From: Clostridiales bacterium
GTDB taxonomy: Bacteria > Bacillota > Clostridia > Christensenellales > Aristaeellaceae
Reading direction: 5' to 3'
Length of the DNA stretch: 64,000 nt
Assembly: GCA_015056325.1 (NCBI GenBank)
Contig: SVGL01000002.1
Coordinates: 124,001 to 188,000, forward strand
The notes beneath the pieces are model-generated. The model made no database searches. It was not told the origin of the DNA and saw only the letters and a program-made list of their open reading frames with translations. The translations under genes were made by a program, and so were the position numbers. This document shows positions 8,252 through 16,558 of the stretch, in pieces (position 1 is the stretch's first letter; each line of letters starts with the position of its first letter).

Positions 8252-9316
8252 ATGGAACAGATTTATAGCCAATTCCGCCTGGACGGCCGGGTCATCAACT
8301 GCACCCGCACCGGCGGCGGCCATATCAACCGCACCTACCTCGTCGTCACCGCCCGTCCCCACCTGTACATCCTGCAGTGGATCAACGGCTCGATCTTCAA
8401 GAATCTGACCGGCCTGATGAGCAACGTCGTGGCCGTCACAGACTACCTGCATGCCCGTCTGGACGACCCCCGCCGCGCCCTGAAGCTGGTGCCCACCCTC
8501 ACCGGCGAGCCCTATCTGCTGACCGGGGAGGGCGACTGCTGGCGCGTGTATGAGTACATCACCGACAGCGTGTGCCTGGATGCGGCGGAATCCGCGGAGG
8601 ATCTGCGCCAGTCCGGCGTAGCCTTCGGCATGTTCCAGAATCAGCTGGCGGACTTCCCGGCGGCAACGCTCACGGAGACCATCCCCCACTTTCACGACAC
8701 GCCGGACCGCTACCGCATCTTCCGCGAAGCTATCGCCGAGGATCGCGCCGGCCGCCTGGCCTCCGTGCAGGGCGACGTCGACCGCTACCTCGCCCATGAA
8801 GCTGAGGCGGACGTCCTCCACGCGCTGCTGCGCAAGGGAGAGATTCCCCTGCGAGTCACCCACAACGACACCAAGCTCACCAACGTCATGCTGGACGAAG
8901 CCACCCGCGAGCCCCTGTGCGTGATCGACCTGGACACGGTGATGCCCGGCCTGGCCGCCCATGATTACGGCGACGGCATCCGCTTTGGCGCTTCCACCGC
9001 CGCCGAGGACGAGCCCGACCTGAGCAAGGTGGAGATGTCCCTCGAATTGTACGAAGCCTTCACCGAGGGCTTCCTTTCCGCCTGCGGTGACCGTCTGACG
9101 GAAACAGAGATCGACACCCTCCCCTGGGGCGCCAAGCTCATGACCCTGGAGTGCGGCGTGCGCTTCCTCACCGACTACCTCAACGGCGACGTGTACTTCG
9201 CCACCCACCGTCCGGGCCAGAACCTGGACCGCGCCCGCACCCAGCTCAAACTGGTCGAAGACATGGAGAAAAAGTGGGACGAGATGAACGCCGTCATCGC
9301 CCGGCTGAAAAAGTAA
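8252..9316 (+). CDS. NahK-like anomeric sugar kinase (APH fold)
   Basis: 354 residues with an aminoglycoside-phosphotransferase/choline-kinase fold. The catalytic Brenner-type loop is HNDTKLTN (204-211, catalytic Asp206) and the metal-binding motif is VIDLDTVMPG (224-233). Both closely resemble N-acetylhexosamine 1-kinase, which phosphorylates GlcNAc or GalNAc at C1 in lacto-/galacto-N-biose metabolism. The N-terminal TGGGHINRTY matches the nucleotide loop. Its position next to a galactan-type transporter supports a role in handling an imported sugar; which sugar is not visible. Own promoter, RBS CTCCCGGAGG. A generic APH-family enzyme is the alternative. Confidence 0.75.
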   Translation: MEQIYSQFRLDGRVINCTRTGGGHINRTYLVVTARPHLYILQWINGSIFKNLTGLMSNVVAVTDYLHARLDDPRRALKLVPTLTGEPYLLTGEGDCWRVYEYITDSVCLDAAESAEDLRQSGVAFGMFQNQLADFPAATLTETIPHFHDTPDRYRIFREAIAEDRAGRLASVQGDVDRYLAHEAEADVLHALLRKGEIPLRVTHNDTKLTNVMLDEATREPLCVIDLDTVMPGLAAHDYGDGIRFGASTAAEDEPDLSKVEMSLELYEAFTEGFLSACGDRLTETEIDTLPWGAKLMTLECGVRFLTDYLNGDVYFATHRPGQNLDRARTQLKLVEDMEKKWDEMNAVIARLKK

Positions 9317-9346
9317 AAAATGCTCCCTCGAACGAGGGAGCATTTT
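9317..9346. terminator. Bidirectional terminator
   Basis: Perfect hairpin AAAATGCTCCCTCG / CGAGGGAGCATTTT with a 2-nt loop between convergent genes; A and T tracts allow function on both strands. Confidence 0.92.
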
Positions 9347-9356
9347 CATTTGCGAT

Positions 9357-10316
9357 TTAGTTGAAGGACAGGTACTTCTCCTTGGGTGCGGGGGCGGGTT
9401 CCACGCGCACCTCGGTGAGCAGCAGCATCGGTTCGCCGCCGGAGACCACCTTCTTGCAGGAGGCGGTCATCTTCACGTAATTCTTGCTGCTGGGGCGCTG
9501 CAGGCCCTGGGTGATCCAGCCGATAGGGGCGATATCGTCCGCGCAGCAGGTCATGGCCAGACGGCCGAAGAGGTAGTAACCCTTGGGCATACCCTTCTCG
9601 GAGAACACCTGGCCCACCAGACGCACGGTCTTGCGGTCGTAGCGGTCGGGGTGATCCATGGAGTCGATGTAGAAGGTGGGAATGTGCTCATCGGGGATTT
9701 CGATGACGCCCGCCTTCATGTCGTAGGGCAGATCCTCGTCGGCCACGCCGTCCTCGGAGGTGCCGTCGGTGTTCTCGAACAGCACGTTCACGCGGGGCGC
9801 AACAGCCTTCACCTGGCGGCGCCAGGGGCTCTTGTTCGCCTTGGGATCGCAGCGGTTGAAGATCACCAGATCAGAGACCTTCATCGGGTCAGTCATGATC
9901 TGACGCATATTGGTGAAGTAGTTGTCGAAGGTGGTGGCGTCCACGCAGGTCATGATCTGCACGACCTCCCACAACCGGGGCAGCATGCAGCCGCCCAGGC
10001 GCTCGATGGTCCAGACGCTGTTGTACTCGATGATGACGCGGTCGGGGTCGTACTCCTCGGCCAGGGCAGCCATGCGCTCGGTGGTGACCTCGTCCGCGCT
10101 GTCCAGGTACACGACGGACACGCCGGACTTCGAAAGCTTCTCCTCGTCGTACTCCTCCATGCCCTCTTCGCAGACGATGACCAACGTCTTCTGCTTGCCG
10201 CCGGCACTGCGGCGGGTGAAGTCCTCATCCGCCAGCATGCCGCTGATGAGGGTGGTCTTGCCGCTCTCCAGGAAGCCGGTGATCAGATATACGGGGATGA
10301 ATTCCTGATTGCTCAT
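9357..10316 (-). CDS. CobW-family GTPase lacking the CxCC metal motif
   Basis: 319 residues. Walker A is GFLESGKTT (14-22) and the base-recognition motif is NRCD (about 168-171), both typical of the CobW/COG0523 branch of G3E GTPases. The usual CxCC zinc site after switch I is absent; the equivalent stretch reads IEYNSVW. The C-terminal half is unlike the standard CobW_C domain and is Cys-rich near MTCCADD. The start overlaps the stop of the upstream His-rich CobW gene by 4 nt (ATGA), so the two are translationally coupled and probably act together in metal handling. The exact metal and client are unknown. Confidence 0.8.
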   Translation of the reverse strand: MSNQEFIPVYLITGFLESGKTTLISGMLADEDFTRRSAGGKQKTLVIVCEEGMEEYDEEKLSKSGVSVVYLDSADEVTTERMAALAEEYDPDRVIIEYNSVWTIERLGGCMLPRLWEVVQIMTCVDATTFDNYFTNMRQIMTDPMKVSDLVIFNRCDPKANKSPWRRQVKAVAPRVNVLFENTDGTSEDGVADEDLPYDMKAGVIEIPDEHIPTFYIDSMDHPDRYDRKTVRLVGQVFSEKGMPKGYYLFGRLAMTCCADDIAPIGWITQGLQRPSSKNYVKMTASCKKVVSGGEPMLLLTEVRVEPAPAPKEKYLSFN

Positions 10317-11533
10317 GCGTTCCAGAGCTCCTTCAATGCCTTTTCATCAATGTGCGCGCCGATCACGCAGATGCGGCCGGTGTAATCCGGGCTGCCCGCA
10401 CGGAACTGGCTCTCGCCGGGGACATAGTCGAACTGGAACCACTCGCCCGCGGCGTTCTGCAGAATGCCCTTGGCACGCAGGACGTTGCCGTACTCCTCCT
10501 CGTCGGAGACTTTTTCGAGCATCGCGGCGATGTCGGCCTGCTCATAGCGCTTGGCAGTCTCCCAGCCGATGGACACGAAGACCTCATCTGCGTGGTGGTG
10601 ATGGTGGTGGCCGTGCTCGTGGTCATGGTCATGGCAGCCACAGGTGCAGTGCTCGTCATGATCGTGGTGGTGATGATGCTCGTGCTCATGGTCATGGCAG
10701 TGGCACGCCTCGCCATCCTCGTGGTGATGGTGATGATGCTCATGATCGTGGTCATGGCAGTGGCACTCTTCGCCATCCTCGTGGTGATGGTGATGATGCT
10801 CGTGCTCATGGTCGTGGCAGTGGCACTCCTCGCCATCCTCGTGGTGGTGGTGGTGATGCTCATGGTCATGGCAGCCGCACTCGCAGTGCTCGTCATGATC
10901 ATGATGGTGATGATGCTCCACATGCAGCTCGATGGGGCGGCCGGACTCGACCACCTCCAGCATCACCTCAGCGGGCAGCTCGTCCCAGGCGGTGGTGACC
11001 ACGCGCACGCCGGGATGGGCCTCCTCGATCAGGACGCGGCTCTTCTCTACACGTTCGACGGAGAGCATCTGGGTGCGGCTGAAAATGACGGTATCGGCGG
11101 TCTTGACCTGATCCAGGAAGAACTCGCCGAAGTTCTTCATGTGCATGCGGCACTTGCCCGCGTCCACGACGGTTGCGCAGCCGGAGATCTCCATCTCGGG
11201 ATGCTTCGCCTTGCACTTTTCCACAGCGGACACGATCTCGCTCAGCTTGCCAACGCCGCTGGGCTCGATGATCAGGCGGTCGGGATTGTACTTCTCGATC
11301 AGCTCGTCCACAGCCTTCTGGAAGTCACCCACCAGGGTGCAGCAGATGCAGCCGGAGTTCAGCTCATCCACAATGATGCCGGAATCCTTCATGAACGCGC
11401 CGTCCACGCCCACATCACCGTACTCATTCTCCAGCAGGATGATCTTCTCGCCCTTGACGGCGGTGAGCAGCTTCTTGATCAGCGTGGTCTTGCCCGCCCC
11501 CAGGAAGCCGGAAATAATGTTGATCTTGATCAT
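10313..11533 (-). CDS. CobW/COG0523 metallochaperone GTPase with His-rich domain
   Basis: 406 residues from the ATG at 11533, chosen because GGAG sits 8 nt upstream; an ATG at 11539 is too close. Walker A GFLGAGKTT (9-17), canonical CxCC (CICC, 62-65), then a GTPase core. An extraordinary His/Asp/Glu/Cys-rich segment follows at about 205-315, containing runs of HHHHHH and CHCHDH. It is built partly from 20-residue tandem repeats. A CobW_C domain (about 318-406) closes the protein. Family members deliver Zn or Co to client enzymes; the His-rich part would buffer metal ions. First gene of a two-gene operon with its own promoter. Confidence 0.9.
   Translation of the reverse strand: MIKINIISGFLGAGKTTLIKKLLTAVKGEKIILLENEYGDVGVDGAFMKDSGIIVDELNSGCICCTLVGDFQKAVDELIEKYNPDRLIIEPSGVGKLSEIVSAVEKCKAKHPEMEISGCATVVDAGKCRMHMKNFGEFFLDQVKTADTVIFSRTQMLSVERVEKSRVLIEEAHPGVRVVTTAWDELPAEVMLEVVESGRPIELHVEHHHHHDHDEHCECGCHDHEHHHHHHEDGEECHCHDHEHEHHHHHHEDGEECHCHDHDHEHHHHHHEDGEACHCHDHEHEHHHHHDHDEHCTCGCHDHDHEHGHHHHHHADEVFVSIGWETAKRYEQADIAAMLEKVSDEEEYGNVLRAKGILQNAAGEWFQFDYVPGESQFRAGSPDYTGRICVIGAHIDEKALKELWNA
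10676..10860 (-). repeat. 60-nt in-frame tandem repeats coding the His-rich segment
   Basis: Three near-identical 60-nt copies encode HHHHHHEDGE-[EA]-CHCHD units, flanked by two CGCHDH-type half units. The repeats keep the reading frame, so copy number could vary between strains without breaking the protein. Confidence 0.85.
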
Positions 11534-11592
11534 GATCATATCTCCATTTCGGTTGATTTTCGTGTAGGGCAGCCCATTCGCTGCCACATTAT

Positions 11593-11621
11593 AGTATAGC
11601 ACCTTTGGCAAATAGATACAA
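11593..11621 (-). promoter_or_regulatory. Promoter of the CobW operon
   Basis: On the minus strand TTGTAT (11621-11616), 17-bp spacer, TATACT (11598-11593); start near 11586, leader about 53 nt. No obvious Zur-type palindrome was seen. Confidence 0.65.
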
Positions 11622-11641
11622 GTATGATTTTGGCCGCAAAT

Positions 11642-11666
11642 GAAAAGGCTCCCTTACAGGAGCCTA
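11642..11666 (-). terminator. Terminator of the HAD operon
   Basis: AGGCTCC / GGAGCCT stem followed on the minus strand by TTTTC, downstream of the 11690 stop. Confidence 0.7.
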
Positions 11667-11689
11667 TGAATATCTATGTCATTTGCCCA

Positions 11690-12187
11690 TCAGCGGATAT
11701 ACTCTGGTTCGGGTAGTCCCTGTTTTGTCAGCGCCGCAGTCAACGCCTCACAGAATAGCGGAATAAACTCCGGCCTGTCCTGCCAGTCAGCCCAAGAAGC
11801 CTCCACATGCATGCAAGCCTCTTTATGATCAGGATTGACGCGGGAGCCCTCTGTCACATCAAAGAGGAAGACCTCGCCGCCCTCAGTGCGCGCTGTAACA
11901 AGCGGCGGCTGATCAGGCTGACTCACATCTACCGTAATGCCGAGCACATTTTCATCCAATGGTAACGCATAGATCGACCACTTTGCCACCAACTGAGCAA
12001 TTTCGCGGGTGTCACGCACAAACAAGCTTTCTCCTGAAACTGCTGCAGCAGTCGCTGCACAAGCCTTCTCCCCGAAGAACATGTCAACTGCCTCGTCCTT
12101 GTGCTGCTCAAACAACCTGAGTGCATCTACCATACGCTCACCCTGGGCCATTTTTTGCAGCGCTTTCATCCAGTCCTGCTTGTTCAT
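11690..12187 (-). CDS. Hypothetical protein coupled to HAD phosphatase
   Basis: 165 residues, not recognised. Cytosolic, no signal peptide or membrane segment. The N-terminal third is helical and charged (MNKQDWMKALQKM), followed by a mixed alpha/beta part containing a VAKWSIYALPLDE stretch. The ATG at 12187 was chosen because it overlaps the stop of the upstream HAD gene (ATGA). An in-frame extension upstream would run backwards through that gene and has unlike composition. Coupling suggests co-expression with the phosphatase. No function can be assigned. Confidence 0.7.
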   Translation of the reverse strand: MNKQDWMKALQKMAQGERMVDALRLFEQHKDEAVDMFFGEKACAATAAAVSGESLFVRDTREIAQLVAKWSIYALPLDENVLGITVDVSQPDQPPLVTARTEGGEVFLFDVTEGSRVNPDHKEACMHVEASWADWQDRPEFIPLFCEALTAALTKQGLPEPEYIR

Positions 12188-12822
12188 TTCAGCACCCCCA
12201 GCCGTTCCAGAACTTCGCGCAAAGAGGAAACAACCACCGCATTCTCCGCCGCATCCAGCACCTTGCGCTCCTGGTGCCCACCCTCGATCAGGAAGCACCG
12301 GCACCCGATGGCCTTCGCCGTTTCCGCGTCATGGGTGGTGTCGCCGATGAACACACAGTCCTCCGCTTTTTCGCCGGTGCGGGCCAGATAATCCACCGCC
12401 AGGTGCACCTTGCTCACCGCCAGCTGGTTGCTCAGGCCCAGCACCTCGTCAAAGATGCCGTCAAATTTCTCGAAATGCTCCACCTGGGCCCGCAGCTGAT
12501 CCACCTGGGAGGCGGAGATGATCACCTGCTTGTGCCCGGCTTCCTTGATGCGCTTCACCGCCTCCGCGACGCCCTCGCTCAGGGGCACGCAGTCGAAGCC
12601 CTCCACATAGGCCTTGTTCCACACCTTCGCAATCTTGGGGAAGTCCTCTGCCGTCACGCCCAGGTCGTAGTAGTATTCATGCACCGGATGGCGGAACTTC
12701 GCCCGGTATTCCTCCTCGGAGGTGTGCCGGTAGCCGAACTGCTCCAGCACCAGGTTGTTCATATTTACCACATGGGGCACATCCGCCACCAGCGTACCGT
12801 TCCAGTCCCAGAGAATGGTCAT
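12184..12822 (-). CDS. HAD-superfamily hydrolase, phosphoglycolate phosphatase-like
   Basis: 212 residues from the ATG at 12822, which follows AGGAGGA; the HAD motif I (WDWNGTL) begins four residues later, so longer starts are unlikely. Motif I has Asn where the general acid Asp usually is (D-W-N), as in a known subgroup of DWNGTL HAD proteins. Motif II/III features are IISAS and a Lys at about 150. Motif IV is FIGDTTHDAETAKAIG, the signature of Gph/PGP-like small-molecule phosphatases. A helical cap lies between motifs I and II. Substrate unknown. Promoter overlaps a strong palindrome at 12841-12866. Confidence 0.85.
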   Translation of the reverse strand: MTILWDWNGTLVADVPHVVNMNNLVLEQFGYRHTSEEEYRAKFRHPVHEYYYDLGVTAEDFPKIAKVWNKAYVEGFDCVPLSEGVAEAVKRIKEAGHKQVIISASQVDQLRAQVEHFEKFDGIFDEVLGLSNQLAVSKVHLAVDYLARTGEKAEDCVFIGDTTHDAETAKAIGCRCFLIEGGHQERKVLDAAENAVVVSSLREVLERLGVLK

Positions 12823-12840
12823 GCTTGTCCTCCTGCTTGC

Positions 12841-12866
12841 ATATGATAGGCATGTACCTATCATAT
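12841..12866. promoter_or_regulatory. Operator-like palindrome overlapping -10 of the HAD promoter
   Basis: Perfect 10-bp arms ATATGATAGG (12841-12850) and CCTATCATAT (12857-12866) with a 6-nt spacer. It covers the minus-strand -10 box and the predicted transcription start, as expected for a repressor site, although it could also form an RNA hairpin at the 5' end. Confidence 0.6.
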
Positions 12867-12888
12867 CCGCGAATCCCGCACTTGTCAA
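12860..12888 (-). promoter_or_regulatory. Promoter of the HAD operon
   Basis: TTGACA (12888-12883), 17-bp spacer, TATGAT (12865-12860) on the minus strand. The -35 shares its bases with the -35 of the divergent helicase promoter. Confidence 0.8.
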
Positions 12889-12911
12889 GCACGGGATGGA
12901 TGTGCTATAAT
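12882..12911 (+). promoter_or_regulatory. Promoter of the DEAD-box helicase
   Basis: TTGTCA (12882-12887), 18-bp spacer, TATAAT (12906-12911). It overlaps the divergent promoter on the TTGTCAA heptamer, so only one polymerase can occupy the site at a time. Confidence 0.7.
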
Positions 12912-12949
12912 GCAAAATGGTGTGTTATGCGCCTATTTTATGAAACGGA

Positions 12950-14548
12950 ATGGAAACCATCGAAATGAGCTTTGAATCCCTCGGGCTGATGCCCGTTATC
13001 CTCAAAAATGTACACCGCGCGGGCTACGAGACCCCCACGCCCATCCAGCGTTCCACCATCCCGCTGGTGATGAGCGGTAAGGATGTCCTGGGCTGCGCGC
13101 AGACCGGCACCGGCAAGACTGCCGCCTTCGCCCTGCCGATGATCCAGCAGATGGCGAAAAATCCCCGCAAGGCGGACGCGCCCTGCGTCATCCGTCAGCT
13201 GATCCTCACCCCCACCCGCGAGCTGGCGCTGCAGATCTACGAGAACTTCGTCATTTATGGCAAGAACCTGCCCGTGACCCCCTGCGTCATCTTCGGCGGC
13301 GTGGGCCAGCAGGGCCAGGTGGACGCCCTCCACCGTGGCGCGGACACGGTCATCGCCTGCCCCGGCCGTCTGTGGGATCTGATGAACCAGGGCTACGTCC
13401 GCCTGGACAACGTGGAAACCTTCGTCCTGGACGAGGCCGACCGCATGCTGGACATGGGCTTCATCCATGACGTGCGCCGCATCGCCGCGAAGCTCCCGCA
13501 GAAGCATCAGACCCTGCTCTTCTCCGCCACCATGCCCGCCGAGGTGGAGAAGCTGGCCATGGATCTGCTGCATAACCCGGAATCCGTCAAGGTGGATCCG
13601 GTGTCCTCCACAGTGAAGAAGATCGACCAGAGCCTCTACATGGTGGACAAGGCCAACAAGAAGCTGCTGCTGGCCAAGCTCCTCAAGGAATCCGACGTGG
13701 AGAATGCCCTCGTCTTCAGCCGCACCAAGCACGGCGCTGACCGCATCGTCCGCGAACTGAAGAAGGAAGGCATCCAGAGCGTTGCCATCCACGGCGACAA
13801 GAGCCAGACCCAGCGTCAGAGCGCCCTTGCCAAGTTCAAGTCCGGCGAGAGCAAGGTGCTCATCGCCACCGACATCGCCGCCCGCGGCATCGACATCGCG
13901 GGCCTCAGCCACGTCTTCAACTACGACATGCCCATGGAGCCCGAGGCCTATGTCCACCGCATCGGCCGCACCGGCCGCGCAGGCCGCGACGGCACCGCGA
14001 TCTCCTTCTGCTGCATCGACGAGATCAAGCAGCTGGAGCAGGTGGAAAAGCTGATCGGCAAGCGCCTGCCGGTCAAGCAGAGCGAGTGGCCGATGCTCGT
14101 CACCACCCCCACCGACCCCAAGGAGAAGGAAGCTGCCCGCCAACTGGCGAAGGCTGCCCGCCTGGCTAAGCTGGGACGCACAGCGGAAATGCCCAAGAAG
14201 CTGACTGCCTCCGGCAACGCCGCGCCCGAGCGCAAGGCCGCGAAGACTGCTCCCAAGGCTGCCGCAAAGTCCGCCCCTGCCAAGAGCGCCCCGAAATCAG
14301 AGAAAGCCCCGGTCAAGTCGGGCAAGCCTGCGGTGGAGTACAAGCCCCGCTTCGGCCCCGGCGCGGCGCCCGCGTCCGCAACGGCCCTGCCCAAGGGCGG
14401 ACAGGCCATCGTGATCGGAAAGGGCGGCAAGGTGCAGACGACCTCCGCCAAGCCTGCCCAGAGCAAGCCCGTAAAGCCTGCCAAGCAGGGGCTGGCCAAG
14501 CCCGTGCAGCGCGTCAACCGCGCCCGCGGCCGCAACGGGGAACGATAA
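12950..14548 (+). CDS. DEAD-box ATP-dependent RNA helicase, RhlE/CshA-like
   Basis: 532 residues with all core motifs in order: Q motif TPIQ, I AQTGTGKT, Ia PTRELAL, Ib (CPGRL instead of TPGRL), II VLDEADRML, III SAT, IV ALVFSRTKHGA, V ATDIAARGIDI, VI HRIGRTGRAG. After about residue 380 comes a basic, low-complexity tail rich in Ala, Lys and Pro, probably disordered and RNA-binding. It unwinds RNA in ribosome assembly or mRNA turnover. The ATG at 12950 is used, but an in-frame ATG at 12965 gives an almost equal product; neither has a good ribosome site. Monocistronic, with a terminator at 14558-14586. Confidence 0.92.
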   Translation: METIEMSFESLGLMPVILKNVHRAGYETPTPIQRSTIPLVMSGKDVLGCAQTGTGKTAAFALPMIQQMAKNPRKADAPCVIRQLILTPTRELALQIYENFVIYGKNLPVTPCVIFGGVGQQGQVDALHRGADTVIACPGRLWDLMNQGYVRLDNVETFVLDEADRMLDMGFIHDVRRIAAKLPQKHQTLLFSATMPAEVEKLAMDLLHNPESVKVDPVSSTVKKIDQSLYMVDKANKKLLLAKLLKESDVENALVFSRTKHGADRIVRELKKEGIQSVAIHGDKSQTQRQSALAKFKSGESKVLIATDIAARGIDIAGLSHVFNYDMPMEPEAYVHRIGRTGRAGRDGTAISFCCIDEIKQLEQVEKLIGKRLPVKQSEWPMLVTTPTDPKEKEAARQLAKAARLAKLGRTAEMPKKLTASGNAAPERKAAKTAPKAAAKSAPAKSAPKSEKAPVKSGKPAVEYKPRFGPGAAPASATALPKGGQAIVIGKGGKVQTTSAKPAQSKPVKPAKQGLAKPVQRVNRARGRNGER

Positions 14549-14557
14549 TCGCATGCA

Positions 14558-14586
14558 AAAAGGAGTACGCTGAGCGTGCTCCTTTT
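14558..14586. terminator. Bidirectional terminator
   Basis: AAAAGGAGTACGC / GCGTGCTCCTTTT hairpin (one wobble pair) with a TGA loop, between convergent helicase and methyltransferase genes. Confidence 0.85.
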
Positions 14587-14589
14587 CAT

Positions 14590-15315
14590 TTACTTGCGGG
14601 TGAATTCATACACGCCGATGGCTGCGGCGATGGACAGGTTCAGCGAGTCGATCCGCTCATTGGAGGGGATGCGCACCGGCTGTCCCTTCTTCGAGAAGGC
14701 CGCCGGGAGGCCGCTGCCCTCGTTGCCGAAGACCAGCGTCCAGCGCTCGGGGATGTCCCCGGCGAGCACCTCCGGCAGGGACTTCGAGCCGTCCAGCATG
14801 AAGGGGTAGAGCATGTGGCCTGGATGATCCGCCTCATACTCCTCGAAGGTGTTGTAGGTGTGGATGCGCAGCTGGAACATGCTGCCCATGCTGGCGCGCA
14901 CCACGCGGGGGTCGAACACATCCACGCAGGGGCGGATGAGCGCCACGTCCTCCACGCCAAAGCCCAGGGACGTGCGCAGGATGGTCCCCACGTTGCCGCA
15001 ATCCGAAGGGTTGTGGAGCACGACGTGGGGCCTGGCATCGTTCAGCGGATCGTCGAATTTCTCGAACACCGCCGCCGCAAAGCAGTTCTCCTTGCCGGAA
15101 ATGCGGGCCAGGGCACGGTCTGCCTCCTCCACGCGGACGTGGAGCTTCGCAGCCAGCTCCGTCAGGCGGGCAGCGCCCTCCGTGCCAGCGGATTTGGTAT
15201 GCAAAAGCACGCGCCGGGCCAGGTCGGGCCGGTGCAGCAGGCACTCCATCGCCGGGAACATGCCGGGGGCGTAGGCGTAATCCAGGTCGCTGCGGTAGGG
15301 GGAAAGCGAGGGCAT
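14590..15315 (-). CDS. SpoU/TrmH-family RNA 2'-O-methyltransferase
   Basis: 241 residues. SPOUT-class knot motifs are visible: motif 1 LHNPSDCGNVGTILRT (about 95-110), motif 2 LVFGNEGSGLP (about 190-200) and motif 3 IPSNERIDSLNLSIAAAIG (about 212-230). An N-terminal substrate domain of about 85 residues precedes them. It methylates a ribose in rRNA or tRNA with SAM; the exact site cannot be read from sequence. Starts 23 nt after the AI-2E-family gene, so both are probably one transcript. Confidence 0.9.
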   Translation of the reverse strand: MPSLSPYRSDLDYAYAPGMFPAMECLLHRPDLARRVLLHTKSAGTEGAARLTELAAKLHVRVEEADRALARISGKENCFAAAVFEKFDDPLNDARPHVVLHNPSDCGNVGTILRTSLGFGVEDVALIRPCVDVFDPRVVRASMGSMFQLRIHTYNTFEEYEADHPGHMLYPFMLDGSKSLPEVLAGDIPERWTLVFGNEGSGLPAAFSKKGQPVRIPSNERIDSLNLSIAAAIGVYEFTRK

Positions 15316-15338
15316 ACGACTGCCTCCTTTGGGGAGAT

Positions 15339-16517
15339 TTACTTGAACAAAACGTTTTTCCTGCGAACCTCATGAGGCATATCGAAGAGGGACTTGCCCA
15401 TCTCCTTCGCGCGAAGGTCACGGTCGATCAGCCGGTAGGCCGCGCTGGCCAGAGGGACGCCGATCAGCATGCCGGGGATGCCCATCACGCCGCCGCCCAC
15501 GGTGACAGCCGCCAGCACCCATACGCCGGGCAGGCCAATGGATTCGCCCACCACGCGGGGGAAGATCAAATTGCCCTCGATCTGCTGGAGGACAACCAGG
15601 AACAGCAGGAACAGCAGCGCCGACAGCGGACTTTCCACAAAGAGCATGAAGGCGCCCGCCACCGCCGCGATGTACGCGCCGGCAATGGGGATCAGCGCGG
15701 TGAAGCCCACCATCACCGAGATGGTCAGCGCATTGCTGAAACCGAAGATCATCATGCCGATGAAGCACAGCGCGCCCAGGATCAGCGCCTCGGTGCACTG
15801 CCCGACGATGAAGGAATGGAAGGAATCATCCAGCACCCGCAGGATGTACAGCGTGCGGGTGGTGACCTTCTCGCCCAGATAGGTACGCATCAGGCGGGTG
15901 AAGCGCGCGGCCAGGTTTTCCTTGCCGGCAAGCAGGTAAACGGCGAACACAACCGCCAGGAACATCGTCACCACGGTTGAGAACACGCTGCTCACCGCAG
16001 TGACTGCCGCCTTTGCCGCACCGCCCACGCCCGTCAGCACGAAGCTCACTGCACTGGTGATGGCGGCCTTCCAGTCAAAGTCCGCGCCGGGCAAGCTGAG
16101 ATTCATCTCCGCCAGGAACTCTCCCAGCTGGAAGCGCTCATCCAGCCATGCATAGGCCTTGCTGATAGCCCCGGGCAGCGCCGCAACGATCATCTCCACG
16201 CAGCGGGCCAGCTCCGGCAGCACGGTGGTCAGCAGCCACACGATGGCCACCACCGCCGTCAGGAATGCCAGCGCCATGCAGGCTGGGCGGCGGAGCTTCT
16301 TCACAATGGGCTTCTTGCTCTTCACGAAGAAATGAGCCTCATAGAAGCTCATGAGGATATTGGCCACATAGGCGATCACCGCGCCGATAATCAGCGGCGA
16401 CGCAGCGCTGAGCGCCACGCCTACCGCATGGGTGAGCGCCTTCCAATAGGTGCAGGCCAGGTACACCGCAACCACGGTGACGCCCGCACGGATACAGGTT
16501 TTCCAGGTCAGTTTCAA
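15339..16517 (-). CDS. AI-2E-family transporter (PerM/YtvI-like), TTG start
   Basis: 392 residues from a TTG at 16517, chosen because AAAGGAGGT ends 7 nt upstream; no ATG is suitably placed. Two N-terminal membrane segments (about 10-25, 30-50), a third near 70-95, a soluble helical region, and then about five closely packed segments with the family-typical GIPGMLIGVP near the end. A polar tail ends with MPHEVRRK. Members are multispanning exporters or permeases; some Bacillota relatives (YtvI) link to sporulation. Substrate unknown. Confidence 0.85.
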   Translation of the reverse strand: MKLTWKTCIRAGVTVVAVYLACTYWKALTHAVGVALSAASPLIIGAVIAYVANILMSFYEAHFFVKSKKPIVKKLRRPACMALAFLTAVVAIVWLLTTVLPELARCVEMIVAALPGAISKAYAWLDERFQLGEFLAEMNLSLPGADFDWKAAITSAVSFVLTGVGGAAKAAVTAVSSVFSTVVTMFLAVVFAVYLLAGKENLAARFTRLMRTYLGEKVTTRTLYILRVLDDSFHSFIVGQCTEALILGALCFIGMMIFGFSNALTISVMVGFTALIPIAGAYIAAVAGAFMLFVESPLSALLFLLFLVVLQQIEGNLIFPRVVGESIGLPGVWVLAAVTVGGGVMGIPGMLIGVPLASAAYRLIDRDLRAKEMGKSLFDMPHEVRRKNVLFK

Positions 16518-16558
16518 CAGGACGACCTCCTTTGCTTGTGCCACCAAGAAAAGGAACG

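Noticed and set aside
12188-12304. N-terminal extension of the 11690-12187 protein
   Set aside because: Would lie entirely within the HAD gene in another frame; the coupled ATG is better.
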